From positions 1-64,000 of the forward strand of contig NZ_JAGGKT010000011.1 of assembly GCF_017873965.1 (NCBI RefSeq): a stretch of DNA of 64,000 bases, given 5' to 3'. Origin of the DNA: Ammoniphilus resinae (GTDB lineage Bacteria; Bacillota; Bacilli; Aneurinibacillales; RAOX-1). This document shows positions 52,240-61,406 of this stretch, piece after piece. Each line of letters starts with the position of its first letter. The stretch's first letter is position 1. The notes below the pieces were generated by a model. It was not told where the DNA came from. It worked only from the letters and a program-made list of their open reading frames with translations, and searched no databases. The translations under genes and the position numbers were made by a program.

Positions 52240-53037
52240 TTAATCAAGCACATTTTCTAATCCATAAACAAGATGATCAAGATCCATTGCTTTTTTAATT
52301 GCTAGATTTACTCCTGGCATAAAGGACTCCCGATTTAAAGAATCATGTCGAATACTTAGGGTTTGTCCTACATGACCAAATAGCACTTCTTGGTGGGCAA
52401 CCATGCCAGGCAATCTAACGCTGTGAATGCGGAATCCATTGTAGTAACCTCCACGGGCACCGTCAATGACTTCTTTTTCGTCTGGATGGCCTTGTTTTAA
52501 TTCTTTTCTTGATTCAGCGATTAATTCTGCTGTCTTGATCGACGTTCCAGAAGGAGCGTCAAGCTTCTGATCATGATGCAGTTCAATAATTTCTACGTGT
52601 GGCATATATTTGGCTGCCTCTTGGGCAAATTTCATCATAAGAATAGCGCCAATAGCAAAGTTGGGGGCAATAATAGCACCCAATCCCTTTTCCCGGCACT
52701 GCTTGTCCAGCATTTCAATCTCGTCAGGTGATAGTCCTGTTGTCCCAATCACCGGCCTAACTCCAAGTCGTATCGCTGATATGGCATGTTCTAAAATAAC
52801 ATGCGGGTTTGTAAAGTCAACAAGCACATCGGGTTTTACAGTTTCCGAAGCCTCTTCAATGGATGTAAACAGAGGAATACCACTCAACGTTCCCTCTCCT
52901 TGCACATCTTTCCTTGCTGGAGATACGATACCCGCAACTAGTTCAAGTTGCGGATCTGCTAGAACCATCTTAACCGCTTCTTGGCCCATACGCCCGTTTG
53001 GACCGGCAATCATCACACGAATATGTTTTTTCTCCAT
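52240..53037 (-). CDS. dapB: 4-hydroxy-tetrahydrodipicolinate reductase
   Basis: A 265-residue enzyme of the lysine/diaminopimelate pathway reducing the dihydrodipicolinate precursor with NAD(P)H. The N-terminal nucleotide loop is [11 protein letters not shown], and the active-site motif is [15 protein letters not shown] (H-H-x2-K). GGAG lies 11 bases before the ATG. The product also feeds dipicolinate, needed by spores. Confidence 0.95.
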   Translation of the reverse strand: MEKKHIRVMIAGPNGRMGQEAVKMVLADPQLELVAGIVSPARKDVQGEGTLSGIPLFTSIEEASETVKPDVLVDFTNPHVILEHAISAIRLGVRPVIGTTGLSPDEIEMLDKQCREKGLGAIIAPNFAIGAILMMKFAQEAAKYMPHVEIIELHHDQKLDAPSGTSIKTAELIAESRKELKQGHPDEKEVIDGARGGYYNGFRIHSVRLPGMVAHQEVLFGHVGQTLSIRHDSLNRESFMPGVNLAIKKAMDLDHLVYGLENVLD

Positions 53038-53053
53038 CTGAATTGTAACTCCT

Positions 53054-53548
53054 TTATTGTTGTTTAATATTTTTCAGCAGTTCTAAGGCTTCCTTATGAA
53101 AAGGATCTAAACCTAATAGTTCATACAATGTTTGTATCGCTTCCTTCCGTTTTCCGTTTCTTTCCAACAAGAAAGCGTAAAGAAGTTTCGCTTGTGTATT
53201 CAAAGGATCAAGAACAACCGCTTGTTCCAAAATGTTTAGAGCATCCTGGTCGCGATCACCCATTTCAGCATAGCTTAGTGCCCTTTGAGATAGTTTTCTT
53301 GCCTTAAGCATTTCAAAATGCTGCCTATATTGCAAGCAATCAGGTCGAAGATCTAGAGCCTTCTCCATGGCTGAAAGGGCATCATCAAGGCTATTGTTGC
53401 GCGCGTAAGTGACAGAAAGCTTATAAAAGTAGGACGCATTTGTCGAATCTAGCTGAATCGCTTTATGAAACATTTCTATCGCTTTTTGGTAGTCCTTTTC
53501 AAAGATAGCTCTATAGGCCTCGTTGATAAACTCCTTTCCTGTAGCCAT
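53054..53548 (-). CDS. TPR repeat protein
   Basis: A 164-residue protein made almost entirely of four tetratricopeptide repeats (for example DYQKAIEMFHKAIQLDSTNA and DALNILEQAVVLDPLNTQA). No signal peptide. Sits between dapB and the MazG-like gene in the ypj operon. Function unknown; partner binding is likely. Confidence 0.8.
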   Translation of the reverse strand: MATGKEFINEAYRAIFEKDYQKAIEMFHKAIQLDSTNASYFYKLSVTYARNNSLDDALSAMEKALDLRPDCLQYRQHFEMLKARKLSQRALSYAEMGDRDQDALNILEQAVVLDPLNTQAKLLYAFLLERNGKRKEAIQTLYELLGLDPFHKEALELLKNIKQQ

Positions 53549-53687
53549 TTTTCATCCCATTCCTTTTTCTTTCGAGTAGTGAGAACATGGATCATGCTAC
53601 AGTATATGTACAGCCTACTTTGTTCGTGTCCGCTTTCTTTTCCAAATTATACAGGATTGCCCGTTTAGATGGAAGGTTAGAGGGTTT

Positions 53688-54023
53688 TTAATCAGGATTC
53701 TTTTTCGTCCAGCGATTTGCATCGCGAGTATTGAATTTCTCCATCATTTTATAAAAAGCTGTTTGCAAATCGATATTTAAAGAATTGGCAAAACAGGTTA
53801 GGATAAACATACAATCTGCTAATTCCATTTCAATCGTATTTTCCGGTTCATCTTTTCGCTTTGGCTTTTCACCATAAAAATGATTCACTTCCCTTGCCAA
53901 TTCCCCAGCTTCTTCTGTCAATCTGGCCATCAGTGCAAGGGGACTGAAATACCCTTCTTTAAACTGCGAAATATAGGCGTCAACCTCTGCCTGCATTTGT
54001 TTTATGGTTAAATCCTGTTCCAT
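53688..54023 (-). CDS. ypjD: MazG-like nucleotide pyrophosphohydrolase (YpjD)
   Basis: A 111-residue MazG-fold protein. Metal ligands are in LTEEAGELAREV (E-x2-E) and EMELADCMFIL (E-x2-D), the typical four-helix arrangement. It would hydrolyse nucleoside triphosphates to monophosphates, probably as housecleaning. Same position relative to dapB as ypjD in B. subtilis. Confidence 0.88.
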   Translation of the reverse strand: MEQDLTIKQMQAEVDAYISQFKEGYFSPLALMARLTEEAGELAREVNHFYGEKPKRKDEPENTIEMELADCMFILTCFANSLNIDLQTAFYKMMEKFNTRDANRWTKKNPD

Positions 54024-54139
54024 TTTGATACCTCACTTCCTTTATTTTACTTAAAAATTATATCACGGGGAGATAAAATTACATATTTTCAATGTCCTAC
54101 TGCAAAACCTAAACAAAGAAGAGAAGGGTGGTTAAGTTC

Positions 54140-54985
54140 TTGCGGATAAAAAATACAATCGCTATTATTTTTGGATCTGCCATTATGGGTTTTGGTGTGA
54201 ACTATTTTAATATCGCTAATCATTTGGCTGAAGGCGGAGTCACAGGAATAACCATCTTGTTAAAGTATATTTTGGGCTGGGATCCTGGATTGACTAACCT
54301 CATAATCAATATTCCACTCCTCTTCTTGGGTTGGAAGGTCTTAGGTCGTAATGCTCTGTTCTATACAATCCTTGGCACACTAAGCCTGTCCTTCTTTCTC
54401 AGCCTCTTTGGCCATTATCGGCTGCCATTGGAAGATTCCTTATTAGCTTCCCTCTATGCGGGGGTTTGTTTAGGGGTCGGGTTGGGTATTGTTTTCCGTT
54501 TTGGCGGAACAACAGGTGGAACCGACATTATTGCTCGGATACTAAACAAATATAAGGGGTGGAGTATTGGGCGCACCATGTTTTTGTCAGACGTGATCGT
54601 CATCACCATCTCCCTATTTTATCTTGACTTAACAGGGGCTATGTATACACTAGTAGCCGTCTTTATTGGATCCAGGGTGATTGATTTTGTTCAGGAAGGG
54701 GCTTATGCGGCAAAGGCTGTCATGATTATTTCTGACTCCAGTGAAAAAATTGCGGCCAAAATTATGACGGAGATGGAGCGTGGGGCAACCCTTTTGAATG
54801 CTCGCGGCGGATACACGGGGAGTGAAAAGAATGTCCTTTACTGTGTCGTTAGCAGAAACGAAATTGTTCGGCTGAAAATGCTTGTGCATAATGTTGATCC
54901 TTATGCATTCATTATTGTTAATGATGTCCATGAGGTATTGGGCGAAGGCTTTACTCTAGATGAAAATAAGCAGCCGATGGTTTGA
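54140..54985 (+). CDS. YitT family membrane protein (YpjC-like)
   Basis: A 281-residue YitT-family protein (five N-terminal helices plus DUF2179 domain beginning near 'AVMIISDSSEKIAAKI'). It is on the plus strand while all neighbours are on the minus. TTG 54140 is preferred to GTG 54128 because the GTG lies inside the GAAGGGTGG ribosome site and TTG has eight-base spacing. Ends in TGA, showing that UGA is an ordinary stop in this genome. Confidence 0.83.
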   Translation: MRIKNTIAIIFGSAIMGFGVNYFNIANHLAEGGVTGITILLKYILGWDPGLTNLIINIPLLFLGWKVLGRNALFYTILGTLSLSFFLSLFGHYRLPLEDSLLASLYAGVCLGVGLGIVFRFGGTTGGTDIIARILNKYKGWSIGRTMFLSDVIVITISLFYLDLTGAMYTLVAVFIGSRVIDFVQEGAYAAKAVMIISDSSEKIAAKIMTEMERGATLLNARGGYTGSEKNVLYCVVSRNEIVRLKMLVHNVDPYAFIIVNDVHEVLGEGFTLDENKQPMV

Positions 54986-55033
54986 GAGGGGCTAGAGAGA
55001 TTCCGGCCTATTGGGAAAGGAGAGAAAAATAGG

Positions 55034-55079
55034 GGATTCGGACTCAGTTAGCGGGAACACTAGCATTTCAGTCCGAATC
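55034..55079. repeat. Dispersed palindromic repeat related to the 33-kb array
   Basis: GATTCGGACT...AGTCCGAATC, 10-bp perfect arms around a 25-bp interior. Same arms as the five tandem units at 33110-33367. It lies between convergent genes (54985 and 55088) and may act as a terminator. Confidence 0.8.
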
Positions 55080-55087
55080 AATGTAAT

Positions 55088-55897
55088 TCATCTAACCTCC
55101 AACCCCCGGTACATCCTCCAAGCCACATAGCTTAAGACAGTAATTAGAATCATTCCCATCATGCTAATCATGGCGATCGGAGAATTGCTGCTCATGTACC
55201 TAGAGAATGTCGACACATCCCGTCCTAAGAACATTTGATCTGCCTGCAAGCGGAGTTCACCCAAAGATTCCCCAACTTTTTGCCATTCCGGGGTTTTGGA
55301 CCTGGTTTCCTGCAAGATCGAATTATACAGCATATCCATCTGATCTAGTTGCTTTGCCGGGTGGCTGAAAGCGAAGGCCGGCCTTAAGATTTGATAGAGA
55401 TGAGTATGTTCCTGTATCGTTTTCACCAGATCTACCCGGTCCTTCCTGGCGGAGAGCAGCATCATCTTATTGATCTGCTCAGCATAGAGAGGATGAAATC
55501 CTTTCCAGATCGGCTCATTTGGGTGTGTTAACGCATCAACCATCATCCGGATTCGATATACATGCCACATGACTTCCTTTGGATTCGAATCTTCCGCAGA
55601 AAGCATTTTTTTCCCCTGTGTTAAGGTATCTCCAAGGAGCTGCCTATCTTTTATGCTTAAGTTTTTTTCTAGGTCCATTTGAATAAAAAGCTGGGTTATA
55701 TCATCAATCTTTTCCTTTGCAAATTTTAGATTTCCCTCTTTGGCAAGAGTAACCATGTCCATCGAAAGGCGATCCAGTTTGACCAGGCTAGGTTGAGATG
55801 ACTTTCCTTCCGCCTGGGCAATAACAGCGGTTAATAGGCCGAGGATAGCTAAGTTAAGAAAACTGATTAGAAAAAGACGATACCATTTCTTGTCCAT
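55088..55897 (-). CDS. ypjB: Sporulation protein YpjB
   Basis: A 269-residue protein with an N-terminal signal/anchor (FLISFLNLAILGLLTAVIA), a helical extracytoplasmic domain and a C-terminal membrane helix (MISMMGMILITVLSYVAW). It matches the YpjB family, required for efficient sporulation in B. subtilis. Its position beside the DUF1405 gene and qcrABC supports the assignment. Confidence 0.87.
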   Translation of the reverse strand: MDKKWYRLFLISFLNLAILGLLTAVIAQAEGKSSQPSLVKLDRLSMDMVTLAKEGNLKFAKEKIDDITQLFIQMDLEKNLSIKDRQLLGDTLTQGKKMLSAEDSNPKEVMWHVYRIRMMVDALTHPNEPIWKGFHPLYAEQINKMMLLSARKDRVDLVKTIQEHTHLYQILRPAFAFSHPAKQLDQMDMLYNSILQETRSKTPEWQKVGESLGELRLQADQMFLGRDVSTFSRYMSSNSPIAMISMMGMILITVLSYVAWRMYRGLEVR

Positions 55898-55943
55898 AAA
55901 AAGACCTCCCTCCTATCACATATGTATGGGAGGGTGGACAAGA

Positions 55944-56570
55944 TTAGACCTGCTTTTTACTTATAGGATGTGAGGTGAATTTATGTACTCCAATCTGTTT
56001 AAATAAAAGAAGACAGAATAAACTTAGGCACAAAGTCATCATTCCAACCACGTAATGATAGGGTTCTAAAACGGACGGCAGCCAGGGGTGTATTTCAAAA
56101 GTGTAATCCATAAAGTCGTTTCCAACCGTCCAAACAGCAACGAATCCAATATGCCTCCATTTAAACGTATAGAATTTACTATAAAGAATACTTTCCACCG
56201 CCATCCCGCCATGGGAAAACATGAGCATATAATCCGTCCAATGACGCTCGCCGCCCATAGCCCACCCTGCAAGAATGACAGCAACGGCCCAGACTCCATA
56301 TTTAAAATTGGTAATCGCCGCAAAGGCTTCAAGGGTTGGAACTTGTCGGCCGAACAATAAAAAGATTAAAAAAAACGTAAACAGCAAACTTCCCGTCGGG
56401 CTGTCCGGAACAAAAAGGGTTAAAAACTTCGGAGTTGTTGCTGCCAGCTGATTCTTATACCAATAAAAGCCATAGATGGATCCCAGAAAATTAACAATGA
56501 TTAAAGCCGATAAAAACCACGACTGTCGCAAACTGGACATAAACCATCGATAGAACAGTACCACTTTCAA
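55944..56570 (-). CDS. ypjA: DUF1405 membrane protein (YpjA)
   Basis: A 208-residue integral membrane protein with about six helices. DUF1405 signatures include FLGSIYGFYWYKNQL and LMFSHGGMAVESILY. Starts at TTG 56570, although GTG two codons later has a better-placed GGTGA. Function unknown; consistently located after the cytochrome bc genes in Bacillales. Confidence 0.85.
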   Translation of the reverse strand: MKVVLFYRWFMSSLRQSWFLSALIIVNFLGSIYGFYWYKNQLAATTPKFLTLFVPDSPTGSLLFTFFLIFLLFGRQVPTLEAFAAITNFKYGVWAVAVILAGWAMGGERHWTDYMLMFSHGGMAVESILYSKFYTFKWRHIGFVAVWTVGNDFMDYTFEIHPWLPSVLEPYHYVVGMMTLCLSLFCLLLFKQIGVHKFTSHPISKKQV

Positions 56571-56588
56571 TCACCTAACCTTTAGAAG

Positions 56589-56627
56589 AAAAAACACTGA
56601 CTTTTGTCAGTCAGTGTTTTTTTATAT
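56589..56627 (-). terminator. Terminator of qcrABC
   Basis: ACACTGAC pairs with GTCAGTGT, with A and T tracts on both sides, just after the qcrC stop. Confidence 0.85.
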
Positions 56628-56632
56628 CCGTA

Positions 56633-57424
56633 TTATTTTAGACTAGCGAGATATTCGACTAATTGATCGAGTTCTGCATCGCTTCCGGTGAACATTCCTG
56701 GAGGCATGTTACCACGTCCATTTTGAATTACATCTTTAATTTCCTCAGCAGAAAGAGTTCCACCGATGCTTGTTAGCGCAGGGCCCATTCCGCCTTGCAT
56801 CTCCGCACCATGACAACCTTGACAATTGGTTTGTTTCTGCCAAATAGCCGCACCAGGGTTATCAGCTGCAGGCTGTTCTCCACCCTGTGGCTGACTAGGC
56901 GCCGCCGCTTCCCCTTGTGGGTGTTTTGCTGCTTCGTGTGCTTTGTGCTCATCCATAGCAGCCCAAGTCAGGTAAACGACAGAGATAATTCCAATCAGCA
57001 TTAATGATGTTGCTACTGGACGTTTGGATGCGCGACGTTCCGGTCCACGATCCAAGAACGGTGCTAGTAGTAATCCACCAAATGCTAATCCTGGGATTGC
57101 TATGATTCCGATTAATACCCAATCCCCGGAAGCCCAAGGAAATTTCAATAACTGATACAAGAAAAGAAAGTACCAGTCTGGCAGCGGTGTAAACGAAGTA
57201 TCCGTCGGGTCTGCCTTATCCGTCAACGGTGACGGATGACTAACGGTCAAAATTAAGAAAGCTGTAAGAGCAACCGCTCCAACCATCCACTCTTTTAATA
57301 AGAAATTTGGCCAGAAAGGCTCATTTTTTCCTGGAAATTCGGCATAAGAAGGCGATATATTTTGCACCCGCTTGGCAGGTACACGAGAGTCGCCCACATA
57401 CTCAATGTTCTTATGGTTTGCCAT
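56633..57424 (-). CDS. qcrC: Menaquinol-cytochrome c reductase cytochrome b/c subunit
   Basis: A 263-residue fusion of a subunit IV-like membrane part (residues about 1-160, three helices, including WYFLFLYQLLKFPWASGDW) and a C-terminal cytochrome c domain with the haem motif CQGCH and the distal Met in NMPPGMFTG. A low-complexity Ala/Pro/Gln linker separates them. With QcrA and QcrB it forms the menaquinol:cytochrome c oxidoreductase of the respiratory chain. This is the Bacillus form of the subunit. Confidence 0.93.
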   Translation of the reverse strand: MANHKNIEYVGDSRVPAKRVQNISPSYAEFPGKNEPFWPNFLLKEWMVGAVALTAFLILTVSHPSPLTDKADPTDTSFTPLPDWYFLFLYQLLKFPWASGDWVLIGIIAIPGLAFGGLLLAPFLDRGPERRASKRPVATSLMLIGIISVVYLTWAAMDEHKAHEAAKHPQGEAAAPSQPQGGEQPAADNPGAAIWQKQTNCQGCHGAEMQGGMGPALTSIGGTLSAEEIKDVIQNGRGNMPPGMFTGSDAELDQLVEYLASLK

Positions 57425-57470
57425 TCTCCTATTTACCCCCCTCTTTACGAAGTTATAATGTCATATTCTC

Positions 57471-58142
57471 TTATAGAGGCCCGGAAATTCCTTGTCTCCG
57501 GATGACTACAAAGTGAACCCCTAATAACCCTAATAATGCACCAGGCAAGAAGAATACGTGTATCGCAAAGAAGCGAGCAAGGGTTTGCGCACCCAAGATT
57601 TCTCCACCTGTAAGCAAATGTTTAATAAATGTTCCGATGAAAGGTACGGTAGCTGCAATTTCCACCCCTACTTTTGTTGCAAAGTAAGCAGTATTATCCC
57701 AAGGAAGCAGATAACCCGTAAATCCTAAACCAAGCATAACGAAGAAGATTAACATTCCAACTACCCAGTTGAGCTCGCGTGGATGTTTGTAAGCACCTGT
57801 AAAGAATACTCGCAAAGTATGTAAAAACATCATTACGATAACCAAGCTCGCTCCCCAGTGATGCATACCACGAACAATAACCCCAAATGCCACTTCATTT
57901 TGAAGATATTTAACAGATTCATAAGCATTAATTACGTCTGGAACATAATACATGGTCAAAAACATTCCAGAAAGAATTTGAATAACAGTGATAAAAAACG
58001 TTAGTCCCCCAAAACAGTATACAAAAGCCGAAAAATGATGTGCGGGGTTTACATGTTCCGGCACTTCATGGTCAGCGATATCACGCCACATTGGAGTAAT
58101 ATTGAGGCGCTCGTCGACCCAATCATAAACTTGTTTCAACAT
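57471..58142 (-). CDS. qcrB: Menaquinol-cytochrome c reductase cytochrome b subunit
   Basis: A 223-residue cytochrome b6-type membrane protein with four helices. Haem b ligand histidines lie in RGMHHWGASLV and FAIHVFFLPGAL; FTGYLLPWD follows. It forms the quinol-oxidising core with QcrA and QcrC. Length matches B. subtilis QcrB. Confidence 0.95.
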   Translation of the reverse strand: MLKQVYDWVDERLNITPMWRDIADHEVPEHVNPAHHFSAFVYCFGGLTFFITVIQILSGMFLTMYYVPDVINAYESVKYLQNEVAFGVIVRGMHHWGASLVIVMMFLHTLRVFFTGAYKHPRELNWVVGMLIFFVMLGLGFTGYLLPWDNTAYFATKVGVEIAATVPFIGTFIKHLLTGGEILGAQTLARFFAIHVFFLPGALLGLLGVHFVVIRRQGISGPL

Positions 58143-58147
58143 CTACT

Positions 58148-58657
58148 TTACGCCCCCCCAACTGGATTTGGTTGTGCTTTGCCAAGATACAACTTTCCAT
58201 CTTTAACCTCATAAGCATATACATCCAATGGTGCCGTTGGAGGTGTATTTGGAATGTTCTTCCCGTTCTTTTCATACCTTCCGCCGTGGCAAGGACAGTA
58301 AAACTCTTCCTGAAATTGTGCCTCGGTATTCCATTGAACAGTACACCCTAAATGTTTACAAACCGGAGATAGGGCAATCACGTTATCCCCTTCCTTGTAA
58401 ACCCAGGCAGACAATGGCGTTTCGGTTTTATACCAACCGTCAGTTGTCTTAACCTTAAAGTCAAAGCGTTGCGGTTCATTTGTTAATTTATCAACAGTAG
58501 TTACAGGAACCATATCTCCCGCAGCACCGTCACCTTTCAAGGCTGGATCAACCGCAAAGCGCAATAAAGGAACAGTCATTCCAGCTGCTAGGAATCCGCC
58601 TGTTCCTGTGAGCATGTAATTAAGAAATGTCCGCCTTGAAATTTCTTTCTTACTCAT
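58148..58657 (-). CDS. qcrA: Menaquinol-cytochrome c reductase Rieske iron-sulfur subunit
   Basis: A 169-residue Rieske protein. ATG 58655-58657 (MSKKEISRRTFLNYML) is preferred: AGGAGG lies nine bases upstream, and the twin-arginine-type RRTFLN is then at the N-terminus before the membrane anchor. The [2Fe-2S] ligands are in CKHLGC and CPCHGG. First gene of qcrABC. Confidence 0.94.
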   Translation of the reverse strand: MSKKEISRRTFLNYMLTGTGGFLAAGMTVPLLRFAVDPALKGDGAAGDMVPVTTVDKLTNEPQRFDFKVKTTDGWYKTETPLSAWVYKEGDNVIALSPVCKHLGCTVQWNTEAQFQEEFYCPCHGGRYEKNGKNIPNTPPTAPLDVYAYEVKDGKLYLGKAQPNPVGGA

Positions 58658-58799
58658 TCTCTCTGACCTCCTATCCATAAAGATTCATCCCAATAGCAAA
58701 GAATTTTCCCTCTCGTGATTATGCGGAAAAATCCATTACTTTCAGGAAAAAAGTCCATTCGGACTGCATTCTTACACACTTATAAACTAGGACATAACA

Positions 58800-58829
58800 A
58801 TCATAGCGAAAGGAGTTAAATAGTGTCAA
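58800..58829 (-). promoter_or_regulatory. Sigma-A promoter of qcrABC
   Basis: On the minus strand TTGACA (58824-58829), an 18-bp spacer, then TATGAT (58800-58805), giving a start about 140 bases before qcrA. The remainder of the 348-bp gap (58658-59005) contains AT-rich sequence with TTGTGAA/TTAACAA and TTTGTCACAA (58880-58912) that could be a redox-regulator site, but I cannot define one. Confidence 0.65.
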
Positions 58830-59005
58830 GAATATCTTGTACAGCTATTCACAAAGTATTCCTTTTTTGTGTGCATTTGTGAACTTTTTTTAACAAATTT
58901 GTCACAACTCTTGATTTACAGGAATACCCTTGACTATTTTTCCCAGAAGATGGCGGATTTAGTTTCTATTTTTAACCTTAAGTAAGACTTCCATACGAAA
59001 AACGT

Positions 59006-59431
59006 TTACTCACTTATTTCATTCTTCCAATGCTCCATAATTGCCTTGGTTAATTTTTTCCCTTCTTTTACGATTTCAGCCAGGTTTTCTTCATCATTTT
59101 TCCGATTAATAAGATAGCAAGAAATCCCGTTGTCCTGTAATTTTTCATACCAGGTCTGATTGGTAGTGATTAGAATCTTATAGCGAAAATCGTCATTCAT
59201 TAGTGCTGGTACGAAAAAATCCTGTTCAAATTGATAATAGACAGGCAATAAAAGCACCCTTCCAGTGAGCTGACGCTCCGAGTAATTACAAATTTCATCA
59301 AGCCACTTATATTCTTTAGCGGCCTCTACTCCCACCTGACCCAGCGGAAGAGAAATTAAAGGGATCATTAAGGTGTCAAAATATTCTTTTGCCCCTTCGT
59401 ACTTCTCCAACTCGTCAACAGACCATTTCAT
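59006..59431 (-). CDS. ypiF: DUF2487 protein YpiF
   Basis: A 141-residue soluble protein matching YpiF (DUF2487), always found just before qcrABC in Bacillales. GQVGVEAAKEYKWLDEIC and QLTGRVLLLPVYYQF are family stretches. Function unknown. Confidence 0.85.
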   Translation of the reverse strand: MKWSVDELEKYEGAKEYFDTLMIPLISLPLGQVGVEAAKEYKWLDEICNYSERQLTGRVLLLPVYYQFEQDFFVPALMNDDFRYKILITTNQTWYEKLQDNGISCYLINRKNDEENLAEIVKEGKKLTKAIMEHWKNEISE

Positions 59432-59445
59432 TTACTAGCCCCCCC

Positions 59446-59480
59446 AAAAAAAATGACAACCCGGCCTAAACCGAGTTGTA
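59446..59480 (-). terminator. Terminator after ypiB
   Basis: ACAACTCGG pairs with CCGGGTTGT (one mismatch), followed by CATTTTTTTT on the minus strand, between ypiB and ypiF. Confidence 0.75.
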
Positions 59481-59514
59481 TAATGATCTAGTTATTCTTT
59501 TAATCGAAAACAAT

Positions 59515-60084
59515 CTAATTGTCAACTTCTGATTCTAATTCAAGCATTCGTAATTCATTCCATTCTGCAGTCAAGGCCAAGAAATGTCCCTTATCCCCTT
59601 TGCTTAAGGCGCTATCAATTTCCTCTTGCAATTTTCGCATCCGGTGCTTACGAATGGATTGATCCATGATAATCTCCGCGAGTAAACTCATCACAGTTTC
59701 TTGCGATACACGTTGATCTTGCAATGGCCGGCCCTCCAGTACAGTTAAATAACGGGAACAAGTCAGGCGATCCCTAAAGTACACGGTAACGTATAGGTCC
59801 TCATGTGGGTTCAGACGGATGTCATGGAACGCCTTTTCTACATCATAGTATACCTTCGTCAATTTCTGAAATTGAAAAGGAGTAGCTCCTGAACAAATGG
59901 CTGAAACTATCATTGTCTTTTCACGATTTCTAAGATCTTCGGTAAAGTGAATCCGCTCAAGAAGGCGTTCATCAGATAGTATATAGTTAAAAAGCCACGT
60001 TCCTTCTTTTTTCTTAAGCTGGTAATGGCTTAAGAACCAGCGAATAAACTCCTTTTTAGCGGAAACAGTGACTACATCATCCAA
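59515..60084 (-). CDS. ypiB: YpiB/UPF0302 family protein with IDEAL domain
   Basis: A 189-residue protein: N-terminal UPF0302 domain (residues 1-120, KKEFIRWFLSHYQLKKKE, and VYYDVEKAFHDI) and a C-terminal IDEAL-type segment (residues about 150-185, IDSALSKGDKGHFLALTAEW). TTG 60084 has GAGGTAGG upstream. Function unknown; conserved upstream of ypiF. Confidence 0.87.
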   Translation of the reverse strand: MDDVVTVSAKKEFIRWFLSHYQLKKKEGTWLFNYILSDERLLERIHFTEDLRNREKTMIVSAICSGATPFQFQKLTKVYYDVEKAFHDIRLNPHEDLYVTVYFRDRLTCSRYLTVLEGRPLQDQRVSQETVMSLLAEIIMDQSIRKHRMRKLQEEIDSALSKGDKGHFLALTAEWNELRMLELESEVDN

Positions 60085-60118
60085 TTATACCTACCTCTTT
60101 TCCTATCAGGATCATGAG

Positions 60119-61240
60119 TTACTTCTTTTTATCCAAGACAATGGCTTTCATTGCCGAGGTTTCAACTTTTTCCATCACATACGAACCCCAGGAAGTGGTC
60201 TGATAACCCCAGTCCTCTTCGGAAAGCTTGCCTTTCCTTAATAATCCTAAGTGGACCATCATTTTTAAAATTCGTTGTTCGATGATATTTTCTTGGTCGT
60301 CATAATAGAATTTCCGTACTCTTGACTGAAGTAAATCTGCCAGAGAACGCTCACTCAACCAGCGCGATGTGACAGCTGTGCAAACCATCCTAGTCAGCAT
60401 TGGCAGCCCTGGAATGGGACGTTTGTATACTCTCACCCAAAACTTGTACATTTCTAATCCAAGAAGCTCTCCAGGCAGTTGAAACGCTTCTTCAGCAAGA
60501 GGGGTGATTGAGAGTGCGGATCCTTGCTGTTCATTGATATATCCGCGATAAAAGCAGAAATCATAGAGAAGGGAGAACCTGTCTGGATAATCACGGAAAT
60601 GCCTTCCATACCCAAAACGCCATCCGCCTTTTCCAATTAATTCCTCATTCACGGCAAGCAATTCCATAATTTGTTGTTGATTGCGCTTATAAATAACACC
60701 TTCACCGGTCAGAGGAGTGTCGTGGTTCATAAGATATTTTAGGAACACTTGGACATCATCAACCAAAGCCTGTCCCTCGTCACGATAAACACTAGGTTCA
60801 ACGTGTTCATTAAATCCCTTTAACTCCTTATTCAAGATCGCATGGGACCATTGTTTTTTCATATCCATTGGAACCTGAAATGATGCTCCGGCATGACGGG
60901 AAAGTACACGAAAAATCCAACCTTTTTTTAGAGCAACAGAAATTAAACTCCGATATGTATCCCGATCCAAATCTTCAAGGAATGAAAACTTTGCTTTTGC
61001 CCGTAAATCTTCCAAGGAAAAAGTCGTGCGGGCATCAAACACCAAATGCATCAGGAAATGAAATTCCTCAGGCTTCAATTCTTCCAGTTGGCTAACAATC
61101 ATCGATTCCTTCTTGATCGATGATAAAAGCGATTGAATCAGTTCATTTTTTGAATTGACATTACAACTGCAAGAATATGTGTTAGCCAATTGATGAAGTT
61201 GTTCGATGTCTGCATAGCTTAACATCTCTGCGAGACGCAT
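60119..61240 (-). CDS. Hypothetical protein, 373 residues
   Basis: A 373-residue, mostly helical soluble protein with no motif I recognise. It begins MRLAEMLSYADIEQLHQLAN and contains a short cysteine pair (SCSC, residue 24). Regions about 40-130 and 290-350 look like winged-helix type units, so nucleic-acid binding is possible. A good GGAGGGATG site precedes the ATG. It sits between ypiA and ypiB, spaced 34 bp from ypiB, and is probably cotranscribed with it. Confidence 0.75.
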   Translation of the reverse strand: MRLAEMLSYADIEQLHQLANTYSCSCNVNSKNELIQSLLSSIKKESMIVSQLEELKPEEFHFLMHLVFDARTTFSLEDLRAKAKFSFLEDLDRDTYRSLISVALKKGWIFRVLSRHAGASFQVPMDMKKQWSHAILNKELKGFNEHVEPSVYRDEGQALVDDVQVFLKYLMNHDTPLTGEGVIYKRNQQQIMELLAVNEELIGKGGWRFGYGRHFRDYPDRFSLLYDFCFYRGYINEQQGSALSITPLAEEAFQLPGELLGLEMYKFWVRVYKRPIPGLPMLTRMVCTAVTSRWLSERSLADLLQSRVRKFYYDDQENIIEQRILKMMVHLGLLRKGKLSEEDWGYQTTSWGSYVMEKVETSAMKAIVLDKKK

Positions 61241-61320
61241 CCCGCATCCCTCCTATGTTTTTCCAGTTCATCTTACTCCCATTATTGACCTTCTCAAGGA
61301 CAGGATATACCACTGAAAAA

Positions 61321-61352
61321 AGAAAAAGCCCCATGCAAATTGCATGGAGGCT
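61321..61352 (-). terminator. Terminator of ypiA
   Basis: GCCTCCATGCA pairs with TGCATGGGGC (one bulge), followed by TTTTTCTTTTTT on the minus strand. Confidence 0.82.
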
Positions 61353-61406
61353 TATTACCTCAGAATTAAATTTACTGTTACTATGACAAACAACTGTACG
61401 GATCCC

